64,000 nt of DNA. Source: Portulaca oleracea. Lineage: Eukaryota > Streptophyta > Magnoliopsida > Caryophyllales > Portulacaceae. Both the position numbers and the translations under genes were made by a program. Location: positions 9,827,254-9,891,253 of the forward strand of contig CM055892.1 in assembly GCA_029582165.1 (NCBI GenBank). Direction: 5' to 3'. The notes under the pieces were generated by a model. That model was not told the origin of the DNA. It made no database searches and saw only the letters and a program-made list of their open reading frames with translations. This document shows, one piece after another, positions 1-11,378 of the stretch (position 1 is the stretch's first letter; each line of letters opens with the position of its first letter).

Positions 1-1397
1 CCGCCTAATGCCCAGGTCTACTTTCCATCAAAAGAGACCGTCCAAAAACCCTCAAAATAAGTCCCCCAAGTCCAACATCCTTTTTCCTTTTCCACCTCCT
101 CCATCTACCACTAAAAAATTGTCTGCCCAAAGACTACCATTTTCAATAGGTTCAACACTTTAACAGCAAACTTCACCAACCATTCCAATGTATATGTCTA
201 TATATATAGCTCCCTAGACCTTATTGCCATGCTGAACCAGATGGAAATATTTGAACACAGGGTGATATAGCTCTCCCATCTCACCATCTCTAATCAACTC
301 CATCTAGCATAATATTGTCCTCATCATAACTCACACCCATCTACCTCTTCCTCCTCTTCACCACCCTCGACCACCACCACGGGACCACCATATCCACCGC
401 CACAGCCACCAACGCACGATATCACCACCACCAGACCACTACCGAGTCAGTCCCCACACCATCGCCTTTATCACTTCACTGTACCCCAAAAACAAGAACA
501 TCTCCATAGAAACCCAAGTCCAAGTCCAACACAACCATCAAATCTCCTCATCAAAATCATCCAAATCAAACCAAAATAGTCACACCCACAACTACAAATC
601 ATCAACCCCAAACTATACTTACCGGTTCCCACTAAAGTTTCGCCAGAAAACGTTCCCAAAACCGTCCCAAAAAGCACCTAGAACATCACCTTCTCCGCCA
701 AAATAGGCCGAGGTCGACCACCATGGCCGCCGCCGGTGACTCCTCCGTCCTTCGACCAAACCTTTCGCTGCTGCCCCATCGTCACCCTTTGACCGCCTAT
801 TGACCGTCAGACCCATCTCCTCTGCTCCTCCCTGTTTTCACGTGAAAGAGAAGAAGAAAAGGGGGATCCCCTTTGTTAATTATAAACCCCCTCAATCAAT
901 GGCCCAATCTTATACTAAGTCAAATTCCAATTATTTCACTAGCCCAATTCTCTCATTTTGGTAATTCTCCTTTGATTTTCTCTATTTCTTAATTATTTTT
1001 TTAATTAATATTTTCTCAATTATACTAATTATTATTTCTTATAACTTATTTTATACATATCTTCCATATTCAAAGTGGTGGAGTATTTTGGATATTCATC
1101 GAATTAATCGAATTCTAGGAAGTAAAGGTACATGCAATTGCTTTTCATTTTTATCGCACTTATACAATATATCATGCATTATATATTTTATGTTCAAATA
1201 CATTTACGTGCGAAGCCAAGAACCAATATTATTATATACTTCAGATTATTTTCTTGGCTCAATCTTTAGTGGACCCTTAACGACATTTCCGGTACCGGTG
1301 TCTGAGTTAATTATCGACTCCGTTGTGCGCATAGTGAAGGACAGGATCCTAGGGTTATATAGCCTGGCTCAGTAATAATATAAAAAGGGTTCCACAC

Positions 1398-1472
<75 letters not shown>

Positions 1473-1973
1473 CATAACTATATTATATGTTTTATCAGCA
1501 AAATGTCATGTTTTACCTGCATTATTACCCTCTCTACTATTGCAAAATGAATTTAAATGATCGAAATAAAATGAATTTTACGTGATAGGGTTGCATTGTA
1601 CTGATGTCAAAACTCATGCTTTATGTTTTGGTTTAGATGACAGGTACCCATGGGGATATGCATCGGGGAAGAGAGGAACCACCAGAGTCAAATTAGCTAC
1701 TTGAGTCAATTGTATTAGTTAGATTGAACATTTTGTTCAAATAGGAATTATTAGGAAGTATTTAAATATTATGGATTTAATTAGAAATGACTCATCTTTA
1801 TAATTTTTCAATTATCTTTACTATTTTATTTATCAGAGTGCGTAGCAAAAACCTTACTTTTCCATGGTTTGGGAAAGTGGTGATAACACTCTTGGCTTTA
1901 TAAGCTTCCGCTAAATCAAGATTAAATGGATTAAAATATTGCTAAGTAATACCCCAAAGTCGGGGCTGTTACA
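1..1973 (+). mobile_element. Probable LTR remnant of a Ty3/gypsy (Tekay/Del-like) element
   Basis: No protein gene is supported here. The stretch looks like the body and 3' end of a long LTR: a C-rich leader-like part at about 340-830, a long AT-rich middle, a conserved-looking block at about 1640-1720 (GACAGGTACCCATGGGGAT and following), and a terminal GGGGCTGTTACA ending near 1973. That ending resembles the GGGGCGTTACA end of the LTRs at 19774-38114. No tRNA primer site follows, so a solo or truncated LTR is more likely than an intact element. The left border may lie outside the window. The assignment rests on resemblance only. Confidence 0.4.
1401..1466. repeat. (AT)n microsatellite
   Basis: About 33 uninterrupted AT dinucleotides, inside the presumed LTR remnant. 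Confidence 0.97.
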
Positions 1974-2768
1974 ACCTGTGTTGCGCCCGCCACGCTATAT
2001 ATACCCTCTTTCTATATATACCTCAATGTTATCTTTTGTAAGGAACAATTTTGATGAACTTTTTGATAAGCTTGCTTATAATAGAATAGTGAAGTTAATG
2101 ACTTTCATTTTCCTCTAAATCTTGTTTACTTTATCCATAAATGCTATGCTATGGTGGTGTTGCATGTCATTCCTTTATTGATTAGTGATGAAAAATTCTT
2201 TATCTACTCATGGTGGGATGTTAGGTCTTCGTGATCGATTTTCCTTTATCTAAGATCGTATCTGGTTCCTTTTGGTGATTCAAGATCTTGTTATCTTTCT
2301 TGTTGAATGTGGGTTTGTTTGTCTCAAGATTATTATCTCCAAATCAAGAACTTCAAGTTATTATCATCCATTGTCATCTCCTCTACATCAAGCAAGGATT
2401 TCTATATTCTAAATTATCTCCACCAAATTCATGCACAAAAAAAATTAAAATTGTTTCAATTCTAAATAAATTAACTTATTAAGGATAAAAGATGAATGAC
2501 AATTGTTAGAATTCTAAAAGTTACAAACAAAAAGGAACATAGAAGTAGTACTTTCTTAATTTTCTTCATGGGCGAAGATGGTGAATGCCTAAAATTAAAA
2601 TAGGGTAAATTGTCCAGAGATGTTGGCCCAAAAAGGACTAGAGTTGAGCATTCTTTATTGGGTTTTTATTTCGATGAGGTGTTGCTATCAGTCATTGAGG
2701 ATTTGACCGAGATTTTCAAATTGCCTTTTATTTTTATTTAGTTTATACGCTATTACAACTGCTTGTTA
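1974..2768. other. AT-rich intergenic stretch
   Basis: Nothing is recognised. Reading frames are short and lack familiar motifs. Several T-rich tracts are present. Confidence 0.6.
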
Positions 2769-3216
2769 AGGTTGTTCATTATTCGGTTTTGAACAGAAAA
2801 AAAACTAAAAATCGAATCAACTGATTCATTCAATTTTCGATTTCAAGTTTTTTGGTTTATTTGATATTTGATTTTCAACTTATTCAGTTCAAGACCGAAA
2901 AAACCCAAATGAAAACCGAAAAAATCAAATAGGGTTCTTATTCGGTTCTTAATTATTCGGTTATTATTCAATTTATTGAAAAAAAAAACGAAAGTAGTAG
3001 GTTAGTAGAGGCGTAGAGCAGCATGCAATATGCCCAATTCAAATGGAAGTATTGAAATGACGTTTCAAAAGCCTTCGATTTTTATTCAATTTATTCGGTT
3101 TATTTAGTTCGGTTTAGCTAATTTTGTTCAATTTTTGGTTTAAACCGAAAATTTTTCGGCTCATTTTGATTTTAGCTCTTAAACGGTTTTCGGTTCAATT
3201 TTTCGATGAACAATCC
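2769..3216. mobile_element. Small non-autonomous hAT-like element
   Basis: The ends are imperfect inverted repeats: AGGTTGTTCAT on the left and, on the other strand, AGGATTGTTCAT on the right. The 448-bp interior is filled with TTCGGTTT/AAACCGAA subterminal motifs on both strands, as is usual in small plant hAT elements. No transposase frame is present. A clean 8-bp target duplication was not found (flanks GCTTGTTA and ATTTCATG). Confidence 0.5.
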
Positions 3217-3940
3217 TATTTCATGTGTCACTGACTTAGTTTTATTTTTTAAAAAAATTTTTAATGTTAATGTTTTTTCTTTGGGCTGTGTGATTGGTGG
3301 AGTATAGTTAGGAAAGAGACAAAGGCACCTTCAATCCACTGTTGAGGAAATGACAAAAGGAATGAGCGGGAGTTGGCTATTTGGAGTTTGACATGTGAGT
3401 GGTTGCTACTAAAAAACCCGTGAGCAAAGATGAAACAGTTCACGAGAAAGTTCTCACCGATGGCACCATCATGAGTGTTGGTTGTGAGGGTGGGTGTTGT
3501 AGAACGACTCATCGTTTGATGTAGGATATATATCGAGTAATTTGTTCAATTTTAATTGCTTAATATTATGAAATAGTGACGAATTTGAAAAGTTGTTATC
3601 TTTGTTGCTTTCAATTGCAAGATTTAGGGATGTCGGGTTCGGAATCTGGGGTGGTGAGGAATTTAATATGATTTAGTGGGTGATTGTGCACCTATATTGC
3701 ATCCTAAATATTGAGGTGATTTAGGGATACGTTTTAGGTAAAAGTCTCTCAATAACAAATTTTGTGAATAATCGATAATGGTTAATTTGAGTGCCGAAAG
3801 AATGTGTGAGATTGAATTATAGTTGAATACATTGAATGTAAGATTGAAGGCAGGGCAAGTGGGAAGAAGTTTGATGAGCTTTGACCAGAAGTTGAATGAC
3901 TTGACTGTGTAGACACTGGGATTTGCATCAATATAATCCC
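3217..3940. other. Intergenic stretch without recognised content
   Basis: Short frames on the minus strand (3267-3512 and 3663-3950) have no recognisable domain and are not called as genes. Confidence 0.55.
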
Positions 3941-4488
3941 GACTTACCAAAATGTGAATAAAGCATTTGGGCTGATCCCAAAATGGATCATTGGTTCAAT
4001 AAGCAAAGCAAGCAAAACAACAAAAAAAGAAGTGACCCAGTTCCGGTAACAAAACCCGCACGGCTTTTGATCGAGGAGGCGGCCCATAACCAAGACAGGC
4101 CCAAGGCGCGCCCCGGCCCAAACGTCAAACCCCGCGCGTGTTATCATGTGGCCAAAACGCGTCGTTCAGCGTCCACGTCAGCGATCCGTGCCGAGGCATT
4201 ACAAAACCCGCGCGGGTTTTATCTTCAAACATCTGGCGCCAAAATCACCTTGATCACCCTCCCTTGATATTAGCCCCATGTGTTTTTGTCCCTAACCTTG
4301 ACTACCGTGATTGCATGGCATGATCATGGGGATGTGTCCCCATGATTTTCCCTCCATTTCCCTCCAAATCCCTCACCTCTTCACCTATAAATACCCCCTT
4401 CATTCTTCCACTCATATCATCAACTACCACCATCATTATCATCTAAATTCTCCCAAAACATCATCAACTATCCTTCACAACTCATACT
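3941..4488 (+). promoter_or_regulatory. GC-rich promoter-like (U3-like) segment with palindromes
   Basis: Seen: a perfect 18-nt palindrome AAAACCCGCGCGGGTTTT at 4203-4220, two degenerate relatives near 4050 and 4125, a 10-bp-arm inverted repeat at 4323-4346 (ATCATGGGGA / TCCCCATGAT), then TATAAATA at 4386-4393 followed by a C/T/A-rich leader-like tract. The order of repeated palindrome, TATA box and CAT/CCA-rich leader matches the plus-oriented solo LTR at 60156-61768, although the sequence differs. The inference is the U3/R part of another LTR in plus orientation, lying head-to-head with the minus-strand Athila element. A host promoter cannot be excluded. Confidence 0.4.
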
Positions 4489-5716
4489 CTACTTAAATCT
4501 CCCCTCAAAATTCCATACTTCCATCCATTTGAAGAAAAATGAGGAAAAAGTTTTAGAAAATCCTAAAAAAATGAAAATAAAATCTAAAAAGCTTGGGTTG
4601 CCTCCCAAGAAATGTTGGCGATCTTCAAGGGGTTGACCAACCAAGTAGGGCTTAAGTCTATGCCCATTGACCGTGAATGGCTCGGAATCGTCCCCACAAA
4701 TCTCAATCGCACCATGGGGGAAAACCTTCAAAACCCGGAAGGGACCCGACCATCGGGACTTAAGCTTGCCCGGAAAGAATTTCAACCTTGAGTTGAACAA
4801 CAACACTTGGTCTCCTTCTTCAAATCTCTTCTTGAAAATATGCTTGTCATGCCATCTCTTAGTCCTTTCCTTGTACAACTTGGCACTATCATAAGCCTCC
4901 AACCTCAATTCATCAAGTTCTTGAAGTTGTAACATCCTCTTTTCTCTAACCTTTGCAAGATCGAAGTTAAGAGTTTGAACGGCCCAAAAAGCTTTGTGTT
5001 CCAACTCAACCGGCAAATGACATGCTTTTCCATAAACTAACCGGTACGGAGTGGTTCCTAATGGGGTCTTGTATGCGGTCCGGTAGGCCCACAATGCATC
5101 ATCTAGCTTAAGAGACCAATCCTTCCTTGAACGGTTGACCGTCTTCTCCAAAATGCTCTTGATTTCCCAATTAGAAAGCTCCACTTGGCCACTAGTTTGG
5201 GGATGATATGGTGTAGCAACTCGATGTGTCACCCCATACTTGGCTAGAAGAGCATCAAGAGGCCGATTGCAAAAATGAGTGCCATTGTCACTCAATAAGG
5301 CCCTGGGAGTTCCAAATCTTGCAAAGATCTTCTTGAGGAACTTAATCACCACCTTGGAATCATTGGTGGGTGTTGCAATTGCCTCAACCCACTTCGAAAC
5401 ATAGTCGACCGCCACCAAGATGTAGAGGTTGTTGTGAGAAGGAGGGAAGGGACCCATGAAGTCTATCCCCCACACATCAAAGAGTTCCACCTCTAAAATG
5501 TAATGTTGGGGCATCTCATTCCTCTTGGAAATACTCCGGTTCTTTGGCACTTGTCACGAGAGCACAAAACTCCTCACATCCTTGGAGAGTGTAGGCCAAT
5601 AGAACCCGGCTTGGAGCACCTTCGCAACGGTCTTGTCGGTGCTAAAATGACCACCACAAGTAGTGGCATGACAATGGTTGAGCACACTTTGAATTTCATC
5701 TTCCGTGAGCATCTTC
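4489..5716 (-). pseudogene. Athila pol, integrase part (frameshifted)
   Basis: Integrase would join element cDNA to the chromosome. The zinc-binding N-terminus is in the damaged stretch 5530-5716, where the reading changes frame at about 5710 and again near 5535. From about 5550 down to 4489 the frame is open. The catalytic core shows the first Asp in [11 protein letters not shown], the second in LLSDNGTHF and the Glu in the ELSNWEIK block. A Trp sits where relatives usually have Arg (SNREIK). Downstream come the conserved [17 protein letters not shown] block and the C-terminal [16 protein letters not shown] segment. The reading ends after a hydrophobic tail at 4489. The identity is clear; function is unlikely because of the frameshifts and the loss of the 3' LTR. 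Confidence 0.88.
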
Positions 5717-8021
5717 TATACACTCCATCCCCACAAAGCTTGTAAAGTAGAGGCTCCTCCCAAACATATCTCCTCAACTCGGAAAGAAACCTCTTCTTTT
5801 GTTGCCATGACATCTCCGGGGGAAGTACACCACTAACAATGAAGTTCACTATATCCGCATACCAAGGGGTGACTTGATGAGCAAGAACAAAGAGTTGTTC
5901 ATGTGGGAAGGAATCATCAATGGGGATATCATCGTCACTTTGAGCCTCAAGTTGCAATCTCGAAAGATGATCGGCCACCACATTTTGCAATCCCGGTTTG
6001 TCTCGGATTTCGAGGTCAAACTCTTGGAGTAAGAGGACCCATCGAATGAGGCGAGGCTTAGAGTCCGCCTTAGTCAAGAGGTGCCGTAGAGCGGCATGAT
6101 CCGTAAAGACAATCACCTTGGAATTGATCAAATAGGAGCGGAATTTGTCTAAAGCGAAGACAACCGCTAAGAATTCTTTCTCGGTGGTGGCATAATTAAC
6201 TTGAGCTCCATCCAACGTCTTGCTTGCATAGTAAATCACATAGGGATTATTGTCCTTCCTTTGCCCCAAAACAGCCCCCACCGCATGATCGCTTGCGTCG
6301 CACATCACCTCAAAGGGCAAATCCCAATCCGGTGCTTGTACGATGGGAGCGGTGACCAAAGCTTCCTTCAACCTGAGAAAAGCACTCAAACACTCTTCAT
6401 TAAAGTCAAAGGGCACATCCTTGATGAGCAATTGGGTGAGAGGTTTTGCAATCTTTGAAAAATCTTTTATGAACCGCCGGTAAAAACCAACATGTCCAAG
6501 GAAACTCCTCACACCCTTTACAGAATTTGGTGGTGGTAATTTTTCAATCACCTCCACCTTTGCTCTATCAACTTCAATGCCCTTAGATGAAACAACGTGC
6601 CCAAGAACTACCCCCTCTTGCACCATAAAATGGCACTTTTCCCAATTCAAAACCAAGTTAACTTCTTCACATCGATTTAGCACCTTTTTCAAATTATTTA
6701 AACAATGTTCAAATGAGGTACCATAAACTGAAAAATCATCCATAAAAACCTCCATTATGTCCTCGATAAATTGGAAGAATATAGCCATCATGCATCGTTG
6801 AAAAGTAGCGGGTGCATTACACAACCCGAATGGCATTCTCCAATATGCAAAAGTTCCATAAGGACAAGTAAAAGTGGTTTTCTCTTGGTCGTTTGGGTGA
6901 ATCGGGATTTGGAAAAACCCGGAATAGCCATCTAGATATCAAAAATGGGAATTCTTGGCAAGTCTCTCTAGCATTTGGTCTACAAAAGGAAGAGGAAAGT
7001 GATCTTTCCGGGTGGCTTTGTTCAATTTCCTATAGTCAATGCACATTCGCCAACCCGTTACTGTTCTAGTGGGGTTCAATTCATTTTTATCATTTTTCAC
7101 AACAGTCATTCCCCCCTTTTTAGGCACAACATGAACCGGGCTTACCCACTCACTATCGGAGATAGGGTAGATAATACCGGCCTTCAACAGTTTCAAAACC
7201 TCTTTTTTCACGACTTCTTTCATGGTGGGGTTAAGCCTCCTTTGATGCTCAATGGATGGCTTATGATTTTCCTCCATGAGGATGCGATGCATGCAAAACG
7301 AAGGGTGAATTCCCTTTAGGTCATCAAGAGTGTATCCTATAGCATTGCGATGCAATCTTAAAACTTCCAACAAAGCAGAATTTTCAGATTTGTTTAAGTT
7401 TGCATTCACAATGACAGGATATGTAGAATTAGGACCTAGAAACTCATACCTCAAAGAAGATGGAAGAGGCTTCAATTCCACTTCCGGAGCCTTTTTCACA
7501 GCATGTGTAGGCTCTTCTTCCTCCTCCAACTTCTCAATCTTGGCAAACCCCGGTGGAAATGGTGGGGAAGCTTCCATCAACTCAGCACAAATTGCAACCT
7601 CGGGGTTGTCATCCTGCAAATAGTCACAAAATAGCAAACATAGCTCAAGTGGATCATCACTTGGCCAATGGTTAGTCTCATGTTCCCTAACTATTCCCTC
7701 AATCGAATCAATGAAGTTACAATCATCGGAAATAGAAGGAAATTTGGAAGCTTTATTCACATTAAACTCAATCTTATCACTTCCCACATCAAAAGTCATC
7801 TTGCCATTTTTCACATCAACACAACACCCCGAAGTGGCCAAGAAGGGCCTTCCAAGAATGATTGGGGTGCGCAAATCCTCATGCATATCAAGTATTACAA
7901 AGTCAACAGGCACAAAGATGTCACCCACCTTGATAGGGACATCCTCAAGTATACCCAAGGGGTATTTCACAGAACGGTCAGCAAGTTGCAGGGACATGGT
8001 AGTGGGTTTCAGCTCACTCAA
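5574..8021 (-). pseudogene. Athila pol, protease remnant, RT and RNase H (one stop codon)
   Basis: The frame opens with the C-terminal half of an aspartic protease domain (LQLADRSVKYPLGILEDVPIKV, split here at PTTMS; ILGRPFLAT). The D-L-G-A-S active-site region that should precede it is absent. RT follows with CIDYRKLNKATRKDHFPLP, then an in-frame TGA at 6939-6941 where relatives have Cys (HF-stop-YLDGYSG), then [16 protein letters not shown] and the catalytic FMDDFSVYG. RNase H shows [35 protein letters not shown] and DHLSRL. The frame runs out of register near 5710 and stops at 5574. On the family: RT copies element RNA and RNase H removes the template. As it stands the product would be truncated in RT. 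Confidence 0.9.
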
Positions 8022-9805
8022 ACACTCTTCATTAAAGAACAGTCAGCATAGGCGGGCATTTGAGACAAGGCCTCGGTGAATGGAATGCTAATTTCGAGCT
8101 TCTTGATGACCTCCAAGAACTTCCCAAATTGTTTGTCAAGCTTAGCCCTAGCCAATCTTTGAGGAAAAGGCACGGGCGGAGTAAAAATCCTTTGGGGAGT
8201 TTTCGGTGGGTCATTAAGAGGCTCTCTCTCTTTTTGCACATCAACATTAATCACAGAATCTTTGGAGGGCGGAGATACCTCCTCATCAACCACGACATTC
8301 TCAGCATCAATCACATCATTTTCAACATCTTTAGGCACATCAATCACCACATGCTCAATCCTAGGTTCTTTAGGCCCCTCCAATTGTGTACCACTCCTTA
8401 AGGTTATGGCTTGGCAGTGATCCTTAGGGTTAGGTTCGGGCTTTCCGGGAAGCATTCCCGGAGGGGTAGTGGAGGTACTAGCTTGAATGGCAATTTGATT
8501 CTCAAGCATTTGAGTGTGGGTACTCATAAGGTCAACTTTAGTAGCTAAGGCCTTAATCACCTCATCTTGTCTTTGTTGATGCTCAAGTTGCCGTTGTTGG
8601 TGTTGTTGTTGAGACAACATCAAAGCTTGTATCATGGACTCTAGGTTAGGCTTTTGGGGAGCTTGTGGTGGAGGTGGTTGGGGTTGTCTTTGTCCTTGGG
8701 GTTGACCCATTTGGTTATTGTTCCGGTAAGAAAAGTTCGGGTGGAACCTAAAACCGGGATTATAAGTATTGGAAAAAGGGTCAAAGTTTTGCCTATTGCC
8801 AACATAGTTAACCACTTCGGTCGATTCATTACTAACCAACCCACTAGGACAATTCAAGGTCTCATGCTCATATGATTGACACGACGCACATGGTTGGGGA
8901 GGGGGAGCATTCACATTCAACAAATCCATCTTCTTAGTCATGGCATCCAACTTAGCATTCAACATAGAAATGGCATCAACTTCATACTTACCTCCCGTCC
9001 TCTTGGAACGGGGCTTTGACCACTGGTAGCTATTGATCGCCATCTCCTCAATCAAAGTTTGGAGTTCCGCCACTGTCTTGGACATGATGTTGCCTCCTGC
9101 CGCCGCCAAGATGTTGGCCCTCAAGTTGTCCTCCACCCCGTTGTAGAAAGCTTGGATCGGGACCCATGGTTCTAAACCATGCTGGGGGCATTGACGTAAG
9201 AGGTCCTTGAACCTCTCCCACGCTTCATAGAGGGACTCATCCGGCTCTTGGACAAATGTTGAGATTTGATTCCGGAGACTCGTCAACTTGCTAGGAGGAA
9301 AGTACTTCGCCAAGAACAAGCTAGTAAGTTGGTCAAAAGTAGTGATGGCGGAGCTTGATGGAAGAGCATCCAACCACTCCCAAGCCTTCCCTTCAAGTGA
9401 AAAGGGAAACAATCGTAGCTTGATTACATCGGGCGTTGCACCATTTGCCTTAAAAGTCTCACATGCTTGGTTGAATAGGCGAAGGTGCCGGTTGGGATCT
9501 TCATTGGGGAGGCCATGGAATGGGTTGGCCTTCACCAAATTGATGAGTGAACTCCTCAGCTCGAAATCATCAGCGGCCACTCTTGGAGGATTAATGGCGG
9601 AGGGTTGATTTGTGACATTTGGCATCACATAGGAGCCAAGCGTGATTCTAGGCTCTCCACTGCCGCCTCCACCGGACATGGTGTTTTTTCGCTTGGAGTT
9701 CTCTTCTTGTCTTCTCCGGGCGTGCTCTAACTTTTGCTTCTTTCGCCGAGAGCGAAAGGTTCTTTCGATTTTAGGATCAAGCTCAAAAAGTGGAGCCTTT
9801 TGCAT
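8018..9805 (-). CDS. gag: Athila-type Gag polyprotein
   Basis: Gag forms the cytoplasmic particle in which element RNA is copied. The frame is open for about 595 residues from the ATG at 9805; an upstream in-frame TTG at 9832 is not needed. Visible in order: a basic N-terminus (RSRRKKQ), the Gly/Ser-rich start of the mature region, the plant gag core with FHGLPNEDPNRHLRLF, RLFPFSLEGKAWEWL and AWERFKDLLRQCPQHG, a single CASCQSYEHETLNCP cysteine cluster (C-x2-C-x4-H-x4-C), a long Gln/Pro-rich linker, and the ITLRSGTQLEGP block that usually precedes protease. It ends at 8018 shortly after PYADCS-type residues, where relatives continue into protease. The junction carries a 23-nt copy of sequence from 6383-6405, pointing to a deletion with filler DNA. 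Confidence 0.85.
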   Translation of the reverse strand: MQKAPLFELDPKIERTFRSRRKKQKLEHARRRQEENSKRKNTMSGGGGSGEPRITLGSYVMPNVTNQPSAINPPRVAADDFELRSSLINLVKANPFHGLPNEDPNRHLRLFNQACETFKANGATPDVIKLRLFPFSLEGKAWEWLDALPSSSAITTFDQLTSLFLAKYFPPSKLTSLRNQISTFVQEPDESLYEAWERFKDLLRQCPQHGLEPWVPIQAFYNGVEDNLRANILAAAGGNIMSKTVAELQTLIEEMAINSYQWSKPRSKRTGGKYEVDAISMLNAKLDAMTKKMDLLNVNAPPPQPCASCQSYEHETLNCPSGLVSNESTEVVNYVGNRQNFDPFSNTYNPGFRFHPNFSYRNNNQMGQPQGQRQPQPPPPQAPQKPNLESMIQALMLSQQQHQQRQLEHQQRQDEVIKALATKVDLMSTHTQMLENQIAIQASTSTTPPGMLPGKPEPNPKDHCQAITLRSGTQLEGPKEPRIEHVVIDVPKDVENDVIDAENVVVDEEVSPPSKDSVINVDVQKEREPLNDPPKTPQRIFTPPVPFPQRLARAKLDKQFGKFLEVIKKLEISIPFTEALSQMPAYADCSLMKSV

Positions 9806-9922
9806 GCACGTAGAGTAAACCTGGCAAGACAAAAATCAAAACACCAAGGAAAAATCAAAACAGAAAATAAATGACTTAGGCAACCTTAGGGTATTCGTTC
9901 AGTGGCTGGCTAAGGACAAAGT

Positions 9923-9939
9923 CCCCGGCAACGGCGCCA
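9923..9939 (-). promoter_or_regulatory. Primer-binding site (tRNA-Asp type) of the Athila element
   Basis: On the minus strand it reads TGGCGCCGTTGCCGGGG, six bases (AGTTTT) downstream of the LTR end CCTATCA. This is the well-known primer site of Athila-type elements and fixes the LTR boundary at 9946. Confidence 0.9.
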
Positions 9940-9945
9940 AAAACT

Positions 9946-11378
9946 TGATAGGCCGCAAGCGCACGGGTGTACGTGTAGCAAATATCAAGGTCGATCCCAC
10001 AGGGACTTTTCCTTTCAACGCACTGAACTAGCCTCCTAGTTGATCGCTAAGTCGATCCGTTTTTGGTATGAAATAACTAATTCTAAATCTAATCACAAAC
10101 AAGGTCTAAACAAACGAATATTCACTGAACTATTCTGATGAAATCAAGGGAAAAAGGCGTTCAGGGGATGAAACCTAAGTCAAATAACGAATCAACGATG
10201 TGGATTGAACTCTCATTTCATTAATTTGCACAATCAAGGTTCGATAATCGCATAGAGTACTTCGCAATGAGATTTTGTCACTAGAGCGAATTGCCAAGAC
10301 TAACCAAGCACCTACTTTCGTGGTTATTTCGATTTAGTCAAGGTTAAAGAACTAATTATCTCAAGAACCCTAGTTAAAACTTCTATGTCTAGATAATTTT
10401 AACTAGTTTAATCTAGGTTTTCGGGTAATCAAACTTCTCCTTTCGGTACTTCATTCAACAACCTATTAACATGCAATTGGTGATCAAGCAAAAGCAATAA
10501 CAATTCAATTCAAAGACCAAATAGATTGAAACAAACTAAATTCATGATTATTCCATCCAACAAAGTCAATTCGTCAAGCAACTTCAAAGGTTCATCCCCT
10601 AAACTAAAAGAACTACTCACAATTCATGTTTAAAACTACAAAGCAACTGAAATCTAGTCTAGAAAGCATATGGAAATCTATGAGAGAATGAGAACTAAAC
10701 CCAAGTGAAGAACAAACTTGCTAGGAATCAACAATGGAGGACTTTTGCTCCTCCACTTCAAAGTATGTTCGAGTTGCTCTTCAATCTTCAATCTTCTCTC
10801 AATCTTCAATGGTGGATGGAATATGGAATATGGATGTGATTAGGGCATGGAATGGAAGATGGTGGACTGATGATCTCTCTTTCTCGGCCAGAAATCCCCA
10901 TAATATAGGCAAACATCACTTCAAAACCGCCGAAAATGAAAAGACAGGAGAGACACGGACCGTGCCAGGGTAGGCACGGACCGTGCCCCATGTGACACGG
11001 ACCGTGCCCCATGTGACACGGACCGTGTCAGCTTTCTTCTTGAATTTTCTCACTCTCTGGCCATAGACACGACCCGTGCTCTTCCTGAGGGCACCCGTGT
11101 CACTGCTTTCTCGAGCCTAGGGGTACTTTAGGCCATTGTTTGGGCCTTGGATGATCCAACACCTCACTTCTTGGTCCTTTAAGCTCATAACTTGGATCTA
11201 CACTTGCTTTTTGGGCTCGGTTCACATCGATTCTTCACAAATTCCCTACAAAACTCACCAAACTCCAAACCAAGTGTAATATGGGAAATTCGGGTATAAA
11301 ATAACACAATCAAATCAAATATTTCCCAAATTCCAATCAAAACAACCAAGTATTCATATATACAAGAAGCACTTATCA
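9946..11378 (-). mobile_element. 5' LTR of the Athila element (1433 bp)
   Basis: On the minus strand it runs from TGATAAGTGCTTC (11378) to GGCCTATCA (9946), so it has the canonical TG...CA ends within a longer TGATA/TATCA inverted pair. It is related over its length to the solo LTR at 60156-61768; the shared block GAAGTGGAGGAGCAAAAGTC is the clearest. The U3 part carries four palindromes at 21-bp spacing (10954-11027). The flanking base string after 11378 (AATGA) cannot be checked as a target duplication because the other LTR is missing. Confidence 0.87.
10954..11027 (-). repeat. Four CACGGACCGTG palindromes at exact 21-bp spacing
   Basis: The 11-mer CACGGACCGTG (5-bp arms around a central base) starts at 10954, 10975, 10996 and 11017. 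A degenerate copy (ACACGACCCGTG) follows near 11066. The position in U3 upstream of the presumed transcription start, and a 21-bp period of about two helical turns, suggest a binding-site array. The same 11-mer on the LTR sense strand recurs in the solo LTR near 60607-60709. Confidence 0.85.

Larger units (their letters stand above)
4489..11378 (-). mobile_element. Athila-type Ty3/gypsy retrotransposon, 3'-truncated
   Basis: Read on the minus strand the order is 5' LTR (9946-11378), PBS (9923-9939), gag, a protease remnant, RT, RNase H and integrase ending at 4489. The tRNA-Asp-type primer site and the gag sequence are typical of the Athila/Tat branch. No second LTR matching 9946-11378 was found between 1 and 4489, so the 3' end is lost or rearranged. 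The frames contain one nonsense codon in RT, at least one frameshift before integrase, and a missing protease active-site region. The element is therefore not autonomous. Confidence 0.88.

Noticed and set aside
1088..1375. 95-residue plus-strand frame
   Set aside because: No recognisable motif, AT-rich, and inside a probable LTR remnant.
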